DNA from: Neoechinorhynchus agilis
Taxonomy: Eukaryota > Acanthocephala
Direction of reading: 5' to 3'
Assembly (NCBI GenBank): GCA_051530055.1
Contig: CM121341.1
Span: forward strand, 19,034,001-19,098,000
DNA length: 64,000 nt
Shown in pieces: positions 1 through 14,329 of the stretch; the first letter of the stretch is position 1, and each line of letters begins with the position of its first letter. Position numbers and translations under genes: made by a program. The notes below the pieces were generated by a model. It saw only the letters and a program-made list of their open reading frames with translations, made no database searches and was not told the origin of the DNA.

Positions 1-3000
1 CGGATTCTATTTTGATTTACCGGAGTTAGAGTGGAATCTTAAATAAAACTAGATCCCGAATTTCCTGGCTTACTTTGCGTGCCGTGCAAATCTTGATCTC
101 TTTCCGAGTAGCAACATTAACAAAGATTCTATTTCGAAATGTCGGAACTAATAGAAGACAAACGCAAGGCGAGGGACTCAATGGAAAGGCACACACGATG
201 GCTATGAATATTTAGCTCTCGTGATTTTTATATAATCCGTGCCATCTCATCATCATTGTCTCCTTTACCCACTACGATTCGCAATAGGAAATTGATATCA
301 TTTGCTTTATCAAGACGCGATACAAAACAAGTAAAACCCAAGAGTGTTTCTAGTACCCTTTCTCGATATTTTTCTTTTAATAATCGATTAAAAGACGGGA
401 AAAATAAAGTTGACTGATCTCCTGGAAGCGATTAAGGAAAGAAAAGATTTAAAAGTTTAATATTAAACTTTGTCGCATAGTTGGAAGATCCATTCCTGTA
501 AGAATGGTACTATGACTTAGCTATTCACTGTCTGCTAACGAAGTATCCAAAACTTTACCAATGGCCGGACGATTCCTAGCATTGGTAATCTACGCAAACA
601 CAATAATTCGATTGCTAGCCATTTTTCTATTACCTGAAGTAGAACGAAATTGGGAGATAAAAAGTTTGCGAGAAATCTCGGAAAAAATAATCGTCTTGAA
701 CGATTGAAGAATTTATTATTAAAGATGTTGTAGCAACGTAGCCAGTTGCCATGATCCGGACATTCCGGAAACAAATAATAAGAATTCCACAATATTAAAC
801 GATTGATCTGTGGGAATCCCGTTGCTCGGATTCTATTTTGATTTACCAGAGTTAGAGTTTAATCTTCAATAAAACTAGATCCCGAATTTCCTGGCTTACT
901 TTGCGTGCCGTGCAAATCTGGATCTCTTTCCGAGTAACAACATTAACAAAGATTCTACTTCAAAATGTCGGAACTAAAAGAAGACAAACGAATGGCGAGG
1001 GACTCAGTGGAAAGGCACACACGATGGCTATGAATATTTAGCTCTCGTCATTTTTATATAATCCGTGCCATCTCATCATCATTGTCTCCTTTACCCACTA
1101 CGATTCGCAATAGGAAATTGATATCATTTGCTTTATCAAGTCGCGATACAAAACAAGTAAAACCCAAGAGTATTTCTAGTACCCTTTCTCGATATTTTTC
1201 TTTTAATAATCGATTAAAAGACGGGAAAAATAAAGTTGACTGATCTCCGAGAAGCGATTTTGGAAAGAAAAGATTTAAAAGTTTAATATTCAACTTTGTC
1301 GCATAGTTGGAAGATCCATTCCTGTAAGAATGGTACTATGACTTAGCTATTCGCTGTCTGCTAACGAAGTATCCAAAACCTTACCAAGGACCGGATGATT
1401 CCTAGCATTTTTTAAGGTACGCAAACACAATAATTCGATTACCAGCCATTTTTATAATACCTGAAGTAGAACGAAATTGGGAGAAAAAGATGGCGAGAAA
1501 TCTCGGAAAAAAAATCGTCTTGAACGATCGAAGAGCTAATTATTTAAGATGTTGTAGCAAAGTAGGCAGTTGCCATGATCCGGACATTCCGGAAACAAAT
1601 AATAGGAATACCAAAATTTTAAACGATTTATCTGTGGGAATCCCGTTGCTCGGATTGTATTTTGATTTACCAGAGTTAGAGTAAAATCTTAAATAAAACT
1701 AGATCCCGAATTTCCTGGCTTACTTTGCGTGCCGTGCAAATCTGTATCGCTTTCCGAGTAGAAACATTAACAAAGATTCTACTTCGAAATGTCGGAACTA
1801 ATAGAAGACAAACGAATGGCGAGGGACTCAGTGGAAAGGCACACACGATGGCTATGAATATTTAGCTCTCGTCATTTTTATACAATCCGTGCCATCTCAT
1901 CATCATTGTCTCCTTTACCCACTGCGATTCGCAATACGAAATTGATATCATTTGCTTTATCAAGTCGCGATACAAAACAAGTAAAACCCTATAGTATTTC
2001 TAGTACCCTTTCTCGATATTTTTCTTTTAATAATCGATGGAAAGACGGGAAAAATAATGTTGACTGATCTCTTAGAAGCGATTTTGGAAAGAAAAGATTT
2101 AAAGTTTACTATTCCACTTTGTCGCATAGTTGGAAGATCCATTCCTGTAGGGATGGTACTATGACTTAGCTTTTCACTGTCTGCTAACGAAGTATCCAAA
2201 ACCTTACCAAGGACCGGACGATTCCTAGCATTTTTAAGGTACGCAAACACAATAATTCGATTGCTAGCCATTTTTCTATTACCTGAAGTAGAACGAAATT
2301 GGGAGAAAAAGATGGCGAGAAATCTCGGAAAAAACAATCGTCTTGAACGATTGAAGAACTCATCATTTAAGATGTTGTAGCAACGTAGGCAGTTGCCATG
2401 ATCCGGACATTCCGGAAACAAATAACAAGAATTCCAAAATTTTAAATGATTGATCTGTGGAAATCCCGTTGCTCGGATTCTATTTTGATTTACCGGAGTT
2501 AGAGTGGAATCTTAAATAAAACTAGATCCCGAATTTCCTGGCTTACTTTGCGTGCCGTGCAAATCTTGATCTCTTTCCGAGTAGCAACATTAACAAAGAT
2601 TCTATTTCGAAATGTCGGAACTAATAGAAGACAAACGCAAGGCGAGGGACTCAATGGAAAGGCACACACGATGGCTATGAATATTTAGCTCTCGTGATTT
2701 TTATATAATCCGTGCCATCTCATCATCATTGTCTCCTTTACCCACTACGATTCGCAATAGGAAATTGATATCATTTGCTTTATCAAGACGCGATACAAAA
2801 CAAGTAAAACCCAAGAGTGTTTCTAGTACCCTTTCTCGATATTTTTCTTTTAATAATCGATTAAAAGACGGGAAAAATAAAGTTGACTGATCTCCTGGAA
2901 GCGATTAAGGAAAGAAAAGATTTAAAAGTTTAATATTCAACTTTGTCGCATAGTTGGAAGATCCATTCCTGTAAGAATGGTACTATGACTTAGCTATTCA

Positions 3001-6000
3001 CTGTCTGCTAACGAAGTATCCAAAACTTTACCAATGGCCGGACGATTCCTAGCATTGGTAATCTACGAAAACACAATAATTCGATTGCTAGCCATTTTTC
3101 TATTACCTGAAGTAGAACGAAATTGGGAGATAAAAAGTTTGCGAGAAATCTCGGAAAAAATAATCGTCTTGAACGATTGAAGAATTTATTATTAAAGATG
3201 TTGTAGCAACGTAGCCAGTTGCCATGATCCGGACATTCCGGAAACAAATAATAAGAATTCCACAATATTAAACGATTGATCTGTGGGAATCCCGTTGCTC
3301 GGATTCTATTTTGATTTACCAGAGTTAGAGGTTAATCTTCAATAAAACTAGATCCCGAATTTCCTGGCTTACTTTGCGTGCCGTGCAAATCTGGATCTCT
3401 TTCCGAGTAACAACATTAACAAAGATTCTACTTCAAAATGTCGGAACTAAAAGAAGACAAACGAATGGCGAGGGACTCAGTGGAAAGGCACACACGATGG
3501 CTATGAATATTTAGCTCTCGTCATTTTCATATAATCCGTGCCATCTCATCATCATTGTCTCCGTTACCCACTGCGATTCGCAAAACGAAATTGACATCAT
3601 TTGCTTTATCAAGTCGCGATACAAAACAAGTAAAACCCTAGAGTATTTCTAGTACCCTTTCTCGATATTTTTCTTTTAATAATCGATGGAAAGACGGGAA
3701 AAATAAAGTTGACTGATCTCTTAGAAGCGATTTTGGAAAGAAAAGATTTAAAGTTTACTATTCCACTTTGTCGCATAGTTGGAAGATCCATTCCTGTAAG
3801 AATGGTACTATGACTTAGCTATTCACTGTCTGCTAACGAAGTATCCAAAACCTTACCAAGGACCGGATGATTCCTAGCATTTTTAAGGTACGCAAACACA
3901 ATAATTCGATTGCCAGCCATTTTTCTATTACCTAAGGTAGAACGATATTGGGAGAAAAAGGTGGCGAGAAATCTCGGAAAAAAACAATCGTCTTGAACGA
4001 TTGAAGAGCTCATTATTTAAGATGTTGTAGCAACGTAGGCAGTTGCCATGATCCGGACATTCGAGAAACAAATAATAAGAATTCCAAAATTTTAAATGAT
4101 TGATCTGTGGGAATCCCGTTGCTCGGATTCTATTTTGATTTACCAGAGTTAGAGTGGAATCTTAAATAAAACTAGATCCCGAATTTCCTGGCTTACTTTG
4201 CGTGCCGTGCAAATCTTGATCTCTTTCCGAGTAGCAACATTAACAAAGATTCTATTTCGAAATGTCGGAACTAATAGAAGACAAACGAATGGCGAGGGAC
4301 TCAGTGGAAAGGCACACACGATGGCTATGAATATTTAGCTCTCGTCATTTTTATATAATCCGTGCCATCTCATCATCATTGTCTCCTTTACCCACTACGA
4401 TTCGCAATAGGAAATTGATATCATTTGCTTTATCAAGTCGCGATACAAAACAAGTAAAACCCAAGAGTATTTCTAGTACCCTTTCTCGATATTTTTCTTT
4501 TAATAATCGATTAAAAGACGGGAAAAATAAAGTTGACTGATCTCCTAGAAGCGATTAAGGAAAGAAAAGATTTAAAAGTTTAATATTCAACTTTGTCGCA
4601 TAGTTGGAAGATCCATTCCTGTAAGAATGGTACTATGACTTAGCTATTCACTGTCTGCTAACGAAGTATCCAAAACTTTACCAAGGGCCGGATGATTCCT
4701 AGCATTTTTAAGGTACGCAAACACAATAATTCGATTGCTAGCCATTTTTCTATTACCTGAAGTAGAACGAAATTGGGAGAAAAAGATGGCGAGAAATCTC
4801 GGAAAAAGAATCCTCGTGAACGATTCAAGAATTCATTATTTAAGATGTTGCAGCAACGTGGGCAGTTGCCATGATATGGACATTCCGGAAAAAAATTAAA
4901 AAATTCCACAATATTAAACGATTGATCTGTGGGAATCCCGTTGCTCGGATTTTATTTTGATTTACCAGAGTTAGAGTTTAATCTTCAATAAAACTAAATC
5001 CCGAATTTCCTGGCTTACTTTGCGTGCCGTGCAAATCTGGATCGCTTTCCGAGTAGCAACATTAACAAAGATTCTACTTCGAAATGTCGGAACTAATAGA
5101 AGACAAACGAAAGGCGAGGGACTCAGTGGAAAGGCACACACGATGGCTATGAATATTTAGCTCTCGTCATTTTCATATAATCCGTGCCATCTCATCATCA
5201 TTGTCTCCTTTACCCACTGCGATTCGCAATACGAATTTGACATCATTTTCATCATCAAGTCGCGATACAAAACAAGTAAAACCTAAGAGTATTTCTAGTA
5301 CCCTTTCCCGATATTTTTCTTTTAATAATCGATGGAAAGACGGGAAAAATAAAGTTGACTGATCTCTTAGAAGCGATTTTGGAAAGAAAAGATTTAAAAG
5401 TTTACAATTCAACTTTGTCGCATAGTTGGAAAATCGATTATTCTAAGAATGGTTCTATGACTAAGCTATTCGCTGTCTCCAAACGAAGTAGCTAAAACCT
5501 TACAAAAGACCTGATGAATCCAAGCATTTTTAAGGCACGCAAACACAATAATGCGATTGCCTGCCATTTTTCTATTACCTAAGGTAGAACGAAATTACGA
5601 GAAAAACGTGGCGAGAAATCTCGTAAAAAACAATCGTCTTGAACGGTTGAAGAACTCATTATTTAAGATGTTGTAGCAACGTAGGCAGTTACCGTGATCC
5701 GGACATTCCGAAAACAAATAATAAGAATTCCAAAATTTTAAATGATTGATCTTCGGGAATCCCGTTGCTCGGATTCTATTTTGATTTACCAGAGTTAGAG
5801 TGGAATCTTAAATAAAACTAGATCCCGAATTTCCTGGCTTACTTTGCGTGCCGTGCAAATCTTGATCTCTTTCCGAGTAGCAACATTAACAAAGATTCTA
5901 TTTCGAAATGTCGGAACTAATAGAAGACAAACGAATGTCGAGGGACTCAGTGGAAAGGCACACACGATGGCTATGAATATTTAGCTCTCGTCATTTTTAT

Positions 6001-9000
6001 ATAATCCGTGCCATCTCATCATCATTGTCTCCTTTACCCACTACGATTCGCAATAGGAAATTGATATCATTTGCTTTATCAAGTCGCGATACAAAACAAG
6101 TAAAACCCAAGAGTATTTCTAGTACCCTTTCTCGATATTTTTCTTTTAATAATCGATTAAAAGACGGGAAAAATAAAGTTGACTGATCTCCTAGAAGCGA
6201 TTAAGGAAAGAAAAGATTTAAAAGTTTAATATTCAACTTTGTCGCATAGTTGGAAGATCCATTCCTGTAAGAATGGTACTATGACTTAGCTTTTCACTGT
6301 CTGCTAACGAAGTATCCAAAACCTTACCAAGGACCGGATGATTCCTAGCATTTTTAAGGTACGCAAACACAATAATTCGATTGCTAGCCATTTTTCTATT
6401 ACCTAAGGTAGAACGATATTAGGAGAAAAAGGTGACGAGAAATCTCGGAAAAAAACAATCGTCTTGAACGATTGAAGAGCTCATTATTTAAGATGTTGTA
6501 GCAACGTAGGCAGTTGCCATGATCCGGACATTCGAGAAACAAATAATAAGAATTCCAAAATTTTAAATGATTGATCTGTGGGAATCCCGTTGCTCGGATT
6601 CTATTTTGATTTACCAGAGTTAGAGTGGAATCTCAAATAAAACTAGATCCCGAAATTTCCTGGCTTACTTTGCGTGCCGTGCAAATCTTGATCTCTTTCC
6701 GAGTAGCAACATTAACAAAGATTCTATTTCGAAATGTCGGAACTAATAGAAGACAAACGAATGGCGAGGGACTCAGTGGAAAGGCACACACGATGGCTAT
6801 GAATATTTAGCTCTCGTCATTTTTATATAATCCGTGCCATCTCATCATCATTGTCTCCTTTACCCACTACGATTCGCAATAGGAAATTGATATCATTTGC
6901 TTTATCAAGTCGCGATACAAAACAAGTAAAACCCAAGAGTATTTCTAGTACCCTTTCTCGATATTTTTCTTTTAATAATCGATTAAAAGACGGGAAAAAT
7001 AAAGTTGACTGATCTCCTAGAAGCGATTAAGGAAAGAAAAGATTTAAAAGTTTAATATTCAACTTTGTCGCATAGTTGGAAGATCCATTCCTGTAAGAAT
7101 GGTACTATGACTTAGCTATTCACTGTATGCTAACGAAGTATCCAAAACTTTACCAAGGGCCGGATGATTCCTAGCATTTTTAAGGTACGCAAACACAATA
7201 ATTCGATTGCTAGCCATTTTTCTATTACCTGAAGTAGAACGAAATTGGGAGAAAAAGATGGCGAGAAATCTCGGAAAAAGAATCCTCGTGAACGATTCAA
7301 GAATTCATTATTTAAGATGTTGCAGCAACGTGGGCAGTTGCCATGATATGGACATTCCGGAAAAAAATTAAAAAATTCCACAATATTAAACGATTGATCT
7401 GTGGGAATCCCGTTTCTCGCATTCTATTTTGATTTACCAGAGTTAGAGTTTAATCTCCAATAAAACTAAATCCCGAATTTCCTGGCTTACTTTGCGTGCC
7501 GTGCAAATCTGGATCGCTTTCCGAGTAGCAACATTAACAAAGATTCTACTTCGAAATGTCGGAACTAATAGAAGACAAACGAATGGCGAGGGACTCAGTG
7601 GAAAGGCACACACGATGGCTATGAATATTTAGCTCTCGTCATTTTCATATAATCCGTGCCATCTCATCATCATTGTCTCCTTTACCCACTGCGATTCGCA
7701 ATACGAATTTGACATCATTTTCATCATCAAGTCGCGATACAAAACAAGTAAAACCTAAGAGTATTTCTAGTACCCTTTCCCGATATTTTTCTTTTAATAA
7801 TCGATGGAAAGACGGGAAAAATAAAGTTGACTGATCTCTTAGAAGCGATTTTGGAAAGAAAAGATTTAAAAGTTTACAATTCAACTTTGTCGCATAGTTG
7901 GAAAATCGATTATTTTAAGAATGGTTCTATGACTAAGCTATTCGCTGTCTCCAAACGAAGTAGCTAAAACCTTACCAAAGACCTGATGAATCCAAGCATT
8001 TTTAAGGCACGCAAACACAATAATGCGATTGCCTGCCATTTTTCTATTACCTAAGGTAGAACGAAATTTCGAGAAAAAGGTGGCGAGAAATCTCGTAAAA
8101 AACAATCGTCTTGAACGGTTGAAGAACTCATTATTTAAGATGTTGTAGCAACGTAGGCAGTTACCGTGATCCGGACATTCCGAAAACAAATAATAAGAAT
8201 TCCAAAATTTTAAATGATTGATCTGTGGGAATCCCGTTGCTCGGATTCTATTTTGATTTACCAGAGTTAGAGTGGAATCTTAAATAAAACTAGATCCCGA
8301 ATTTCCTGGCTTACTTTGCGTGCCGTGCAAATCTTGATCTCTTTCCGAGTAGCAACATTAACAAAGATTCTATTTCGAAATGTCGGAACTAATAGAAGAC
8401 AAACGAATGGCGAGGGACTCAGTGGAAAGGCACACACGATGGCTATGAATATTTAGCTCTCGTCATTTTTATATAATCCGTGCCATCTCATCATCATTGT
8501 CTCCTTTACCCACTACGATTCGCAATAGGAAATTGATATCATTTGCTTTATCAAGTCGCGATACAAAACAAGTAAAACCCAAGAGTATTTCTAGTACCCT
8601 TTCTCGATATTTTTCTTTTAATAATCGATTAAAAGACGGGAAAAATAAAGTTGACTGATCTCCTAGAAGCGATTAAGGAAAGAAAAGATTTAAAAGTTTA
8701 ATATTCAACTTTGTCGCATAGTTGGAAGATCCATTCCTGTAAGAATGGTACTATGACTTAGCTATTCGCTGTCTGCTAACGAAGTATCCAAAACTTTACC
8801 AAGGGCCGGATGATTCCTAGCATTTTTAAGGTACGCAAACACAATAATTCGATTGCTAGCCATTTTTCTATTACCTGAAGTAGAACGAAATTGGGAGAAA
8901 AAGATGGCGAGAAATCTCGGAAAAAACAATCGTCTTGAACGATTGAAGAACTCATTATTTAAGATGTTGTAGCAACGTAGGCAGTTGCCATGATCCGGAC

Positions 9001-11020
9001 ATTCTGGAAACAAATAATAAGAATTCCAAAATTTTAAATGATTGATCTGTGGGAATCCCGTTGCTCGGATTCTATTTTGATTTACCAGAGTTAGAGTGGA
9101 ATCTTAAATAAAACTAGATCCCGAATTTCCTGGCTTACTTTGCGTGCCGTGCAAATCTTGATCTCTTTCCGAGTAGCAACATTAACAAAGATTCTATTTC
9201 GAAATGTCGGAACTAATAGAAGACAAACGAATGGCGAGGGACTCAGTGGAAAGGCACACACGATGGCTATGAATATTTAGCTCTCGTCATTTTTATATAA
9301 TCCGTGCCATCTCATCATCATTGTCTCCTTTACCCACTACGATTCGCAATAGGAAATTGATATCATTTGCTTTATCAAGTCGCGATACAAAACAAGTAAA
9401 ACCCAAGAGTATTTCTAGTACCCTTTCTCGATATTTTTCTTTTAATAATCGATTAAAAGACGGGAAAAATAAAGTTGACTGATCTCCTAGAAGCGATTAA
9501 GGAAAGAAAAGATTTAAAAGTTTAATATTCAACTTTGTCGCATAGTTGGAAGATCCATTCCTGTAAGAATGGTACTATGACTTAGCTATTCACTGTCTGC
9601 TAACGAAGTATCCAAAACTTTACCAAGGGCCGGATGATTCCTAGCATTTTTAAGGTACGCAAACACAATAATTCGATTGCTAGCCATTTTTCTATTACCT
9701 GAAGTAGAACGAAATTGGGAGAAAAAGATGGCGAGAAATCTCGGAAAAACAATCCTCGTGAACGATTCAAGAACTCATTATTTAAGATGTTGCAGCAACG
9801 TGGGCAGTTGCCATGATCCGGACATTCCGGAAACAAATAATAAGAATTCCAAAATTTTAAATGATTGATCTGTGGGAATCCCGTTGCTCGGATTCTATTT
9901 TGATTTACCAGAGTTAGAGTGGAATCTTAAATAAAACTAGATCCCGAATTTCCTGGCTTACTTTGCGTGCCGTGCAAATCTTGATCTCTTTCCGAGTAGC
10001 AACATTAACAAAGATTCTATTTCGAAATGTCGGAACTAATAGAAGACAAACGAATGGCGAGGGACTCAGTTGAAAGGCACACGCGATGGCTATGAATATT
10101 TAGCTCTCGTCATTTTTATATAATCCGTGCCATCTCATCATCATTGTCTCCTTTACCCACTACGATTCGCAATAGGAAATTGATATCATTTGCTTTATCA
10201 AGTCGCGATACAAAACAAGTAAAACCCAAGAGTATTTCTAGTACCCTTTCTCGATATTTTTCTTTTAATAATGGATTAAAAGACGGGAAAAATAAAGTTG
10301 ACTGATCTCCTAGAAGCGATTAAGGAAAGAAAAGATTTAAAAGTTTAATATTCAACTTTGTCGCATAGTTGGAAGATCCATTCCTGTAAGAATGGTACTA
10401 TGACTTAGCTATTCGCTGTCTGCAAACGAAGTATCCAAAACTTTACCAAGGGCCGGATGATTCCTAGCATTTGTAAGGTACGCAAACACAATAATTCGAT
10501 TGCTAGCCATTTTTCTATTACCTGAAGTAGAACGAAATTGGGAGAAAAAGATGGCGAGAAATCTCGGAAAAACAATCCTCGTGAACGATTCAAGAATTCA
10601 TTATTTAAGATGTTGCAGCAACGTGGGCAGTTGCCACGATATGGACATTCCGGAAAAAAATTAAAAAATTCCACAATATTAAACGATTGATCTGTGGGAA
10701 TCCCGTTGCTCGCATTCTATTTTGATTTACCAGAGTTAGAGTTTAATCTTCAATAAAACTAAATCCCGAATTTCCTGGCTTACTTTGCGTGCCGTGCAAA
10801 TCTGGATCGATTCTACTTCAAAATGTCGGAACTAATAGAAGACAAACGAATGGCGAGGGACTCAGTGGAAAGGCACACACGATGGCTATGAATATTTAGC
10901 TCTCGTCATTTTCATATAATCCGTGCCATCTCATAATCATTGTCTCCTTTACACGCTACGATTCGCAATACGAAATTGACATCATTTTCATCATCAAGTC
11001 GCGAGACAGAACAAGTAAAA
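1..11020. repeat. Satellite array, unit about 824 bp
   Basis: Tandem head-to-tail array. The same landmark (GGATTCTATTTTGATTTACC and close variants) recurs near 1, 830, 1653, 2477, 3301, 4124, 4948, 5772, 6597, 7421, 8244, 9068, 9892 and 10715, giving about 13.4 units of 824 bp. The array runs off the left edge and ends near 11,020. Units differ by point changes; the last has a roughly 40 bp deletion near 10,808 and is cut short. Some blocks are near-copies at a distance of three units (about 2472 bp): 535-792 with 3008-3265, and 4658-5412 with 7130-7884. The short open frames inside are not kept intact from unit to unit and I see no protein family in them. Each unit holds small perfect hairpins such as CCATTC-6-GAATGG and CGAGA-AA-TCTCG. 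Confidence 0.95.
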
Positions 11021-12150
11021 TCCTACACCACAAGTTGCTCGATGCGAAAAGCCGTAAGAATGAACACTGCATTTTGACGAATCAGAACAATTTACGTAAT
11101 CTATAAAATGTGTGGTTTAATGAAATCTTCTAAGCACTGGAATTTAGGTGTGTTTATCGAAATTGCACCGCTGAAGTGGGATCTTTTTCTCAATATTTTA
11201 TCAAGCAAGGCTTCAAAGGCACCTTAGATTATTGTAATTTTAATGTTGCCTAGATCGGTTGTTCTGTGGTCTACTAAAGAATTGCAAACAGAATGGTTTT
11301 TACCTCTCAATTAAATGTTCCAAAGGCCTTCTTTGATGCAGCTAATAAATGAAATCGGAAATCTATAACGTTCACTCATGAGTAAGCAATCATTGGTCAT
11401 CTTTCGTCCACAGTCCTTTCAGATATTTTTTAAATTTATGTGGGTCTTCAAATGCTCACGATTACGGTTTGCCAGAATGGCAAAGGTGCTCTTAATATCC
11501 ATCCGGGTTTCATTCAGCTGGGAAGGGATGCAAACGTGAAATTCACTTTTAAATACTATATCTCCTATTTTCGAACTGTTAAATAAACACCATGCTTACT
11601 GGCGGTTATAGCGCGTGGGAAAACATTACTCTAAATCATGCATTTCTAATAAAATTCTAAAACAGAAATGCGTTGGAACGTTAACTTACCGAACGTCAAT
11701 TTAGATTTCAATTTGTGCTCTTGCGAAATACTATTTAATTTTGCAGCCGCATGATTGGTCAATTTTTTAATTGACACCTGGGCAATCTGTTGCAATGATC
11801 AGCAATCTACGACGGCGCGTGGAGATGTGAAGTGTGTTAAAGCAGCGACATCGAATAAGAAAGTTCGTCCCGCTTGTTGAGCAGTTCTAAAGTTTTATCG
11901 AGCTGATGTCTAGAACTCGCCGCCGCATTGTCTGCGAAAACGCCATTCCTTCCGCTTCCAACCGTCCGGACATAAGTGGTACCGAGGATATAGATATTTC
12001 TACCGTGCTTTGAACATGGTATGGCCACGATTTTGCGTCCGGATTAAGTGCGTTGCGAACGTGTTCCCTGAAACCTTGACGAAAAGGCCGTTCATTTTTC
12101 CATATCTGTGGATTAACCCGCGATCGTTCGCAGATCATCTCTTAAACCAC
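11021..12150. other. Unassigned sequence right of the satellite
   Basis: The satellite pattern stops near 11,020 and unique A+T-rich sequence follows. No open frame here looks like a known protein, and overlapping short frames on both strands near 11.84-12.14 kb look like chance. No RNA gene was recognised. Confidence 0.5.
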
Positions 12151-12180
12151 GTTGCTTCCAGTTCAAATTGAATATTGTTG

Positions 12181-12500
12181 GCGATTTGTGTCCATTGACT
12201 TTCTCGGTACGTACACGCACATCAAGGACGGTGCTGTACATATTTCCAGCGTTTCGAGATGTCCATTTCTCGTCAGGATTCGCCTAAATGTAGGCGCGCT
12301 TCTGTGGACAGCGATTCTCAAGATTATATATATCGGTGAAAATTTCACTAGCGACGTCCGAAAGGTGCTTCTACGATCGAGAATGGGTGCCCGGATTGTC
12401 CAAACGCCGGAAATATGTACAGCATCGTGCCTTGGGAATTCCGTGGACACAAAAGATTGTAGAAACTTTCTCGTGAGTGGTATATCTACTAGAGTTCGAA
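12181..12500. repeat. Degenerate inverted duplication
   Basis: A stretch at 12,224-12,254 (containing GTGCTGTACATATTTCC) reappears inverted at 12,402-12,433 with few changes. Weaker matches outside the core (TTTGTGTCCA near 12,185 against its complement near 12,447) suggest arms of about 100 bp. Both arms are open in the corresponding direction and their readings resemble each other (AVHIS motif in both), so the arms may derive from one coding fragment copied in opposite orientations. A near-palindrome (GTGAAAATTTCAC) lies between them. No named family recognised. Confidence 0.6.
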
Positions 12501-12699
12501 ATATCATCGTTTCATTTTTTTCAAAACACGAATTCTGTAATTGTGGATATTCTTAAGCAGCTTTCAGTTAAAGACATTTCAATAGCAAAGGGATATTGTT
12601 CCCGATTATATATGAAACTAAATTCCACAGTACCTCATGTAAGATTGGTCCCTGAGAACCTCTGTTGCTTTGACTTCATTTTCTTTGACCAGAAGTAGA

Positions 12700-13175
12700 G
12701 TGGAGACTAGATAAAAAGATAGGATCAAATATTTTCGAAATAGACGATTTTCCTGAATGATTCCGAATCCCATTGCATGTTTACCCCATTGGTCCTATGA
12801 GAAACCAATTTTACTAAAATTCTGAGAGTTGGTATTATGTTAGATATTAGTGACGAATAGTGTTTAAAAATGAGCAGCAAATGTATCTTGCTTCAAAGAT
12901 TTTAAAGCACTAATTTGAGAGTTTGTAACTAAAAATGTTCAACTATCTTCTGGATCGATCGGCACTGTTCAAAAATAAACATTATTACTAAAGAGCGGAT
13001 TCAAAAACTAATCAAAACTGACGGTAAAAAATTGTGACTGTGTTGTGTTTTTTAAGAGACTCGAGATTCGTCCACGGTTAAATGTACACAACGGTTGGGG
13101 ATGAGGAGGAGGACTGATGTTTAAGATGACATCTCACTTAATCACTAAAATAATCTTACCTAAAAGGATTCGATA
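12700..13175. other. Intergenic, nothing recognised
   Basis: A+T-rich spacer between the inverted duplication and the 3' end of the AHA1-like gene. A polyadenylation-type AATAAA on the minus strand sits just below the AHA1 stop (near 13,175-13,180). Nothing else is supported. Confidence 0.5.
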
Positions 13176-13186
13176 ACTTTTATTTT

Positions 13187-14317
13187 TCACGCGAAAATGT
13201 TTGTACTGCATCCAATGAATTGTTTTATGGGCTCAAAGTACGACCGTTTCCAACCTTCGGTACAGTTATCTATGAACCGATCAGGGACGTTTTCTTGTCT
13301 TAGCTCAAGGAGGGTGTGGTCTCCTTTATCTAAAAGTCTGATGGTGACTGTGGACATGAGACCATGAGGCCAGTTTCTGAGACGCCACTTCATTCGAATA
13401 CATTCATTTTGTAGTTTTTCAAGAAATTGGCCTTCGACATTACCGTCGTAAAGCACAAAGAATTGTTGGTCGAACTGTTGGCAATTGCCTCTGGTCCACA
13501 TTCTAACCAGATCCGGATCGGTCAGACATTTATAGACAAGATCCATCTCGCACTTGAATTCCTCGCTGATCGAAACTGTGTTCGTTTCCAGAGCGCCTGA
13601 AGAAGTTGCTGTTTGTTCAGTATCGAAAGCGGAATCTCTGGTAAAAAGAACCACCTTTGTTTAAAAAAGATTACGCTTTCATTCTTAGAGACCTAAAGCT
13701 CATATCGAGTAATTCGATCTTGAAGAAGGTAAAAGGATCGAATGACTCGATTCAAGCATGTCACCGTGTTTCTCTTCTTGGTATCGATCAACAATTAAAT
13801 GGACGTCGTTCGATTTCTTAGTGGGCAAGATCAAATCCTTCGCATATTGGAGCAAATCCTCGTGGTACCGCTTGAACAACGGAACCAGTGATTGAAATCC
13901 TTCCTTCAACACAAACGATCTAACATTGAGATCATCTTCGTCTTGAACATCAGCCCGCACTTCCTTCGTCCAGTCCTTCACGTCGTGTGTTAGTTCAAAA
14001 ACGGTCAGTTTTCCCTTGCTGGTTCCACTACAGTCAAAGCTTTCTACTTGGTAAGATATTGTCAAATTCCAATCGAACACAACGATCAGCTTTCCTTTTC
14101 GATTACACACCATCGAGTCACCCTCCATTAGAGAAACTTCCTCAAACTTACCTCTGAAAAACTTGTTCTCGAACCGGATCGAAGCAATCGCGCTCTTAAA
14201 GAAGTCCTGACTCCACGAATCAGCCGATTTCTCACGCCAATGCCAATTGTTCACATTAACAGAATCGGGCCGATCTTCAACAATCCAACGAGGATCACCT
14301 TCACCCAAGCGAGCCAT
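13187..14317 (-). CDS. AHSA1: AHA1-type activator of Hsp90 ATPase
   Basis: Co-chaperone that binds the Hsp90 middle domain and speeds its ATPase; cytosolic. Two exons on the minus strand. Exon 1 starts at ATG 14,317 and encodes the N-terminal AHA1 domain, opening with the family's typical start (MARLGEGDPRWIVEDRPD, then the NVNNWHW segment). Exon 2, ending at 13,187, encodes the C-terminal activator domain of the START/Bet v1-like fold (MKWRLRNWP and GWKRSYFEPIKQ match the family's MKWRFKSWP and GWQRYYFEGIKQ). The linker region at about 13,655-13,735 must contain an intron or a frame change; I could not fix its borders, although TTTTTACCAG before exon 2 is a reasonable acceptor. Total length of roughly 350 residues agrees with the family. 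Minus-strand AATAAA just past the stop. Confidence 0.9.
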
Positions 14318-14329
14318 TGTGCCTAGCTA

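Noticed and set aside
1054-1293. Open frames repeated in satellite units (FFPKSLL..., FPECPDHGN... types)
   Set aside because: They recur only because the 824 bp unit recurs, are broken in most units by point changes, and show no protein-family feature.
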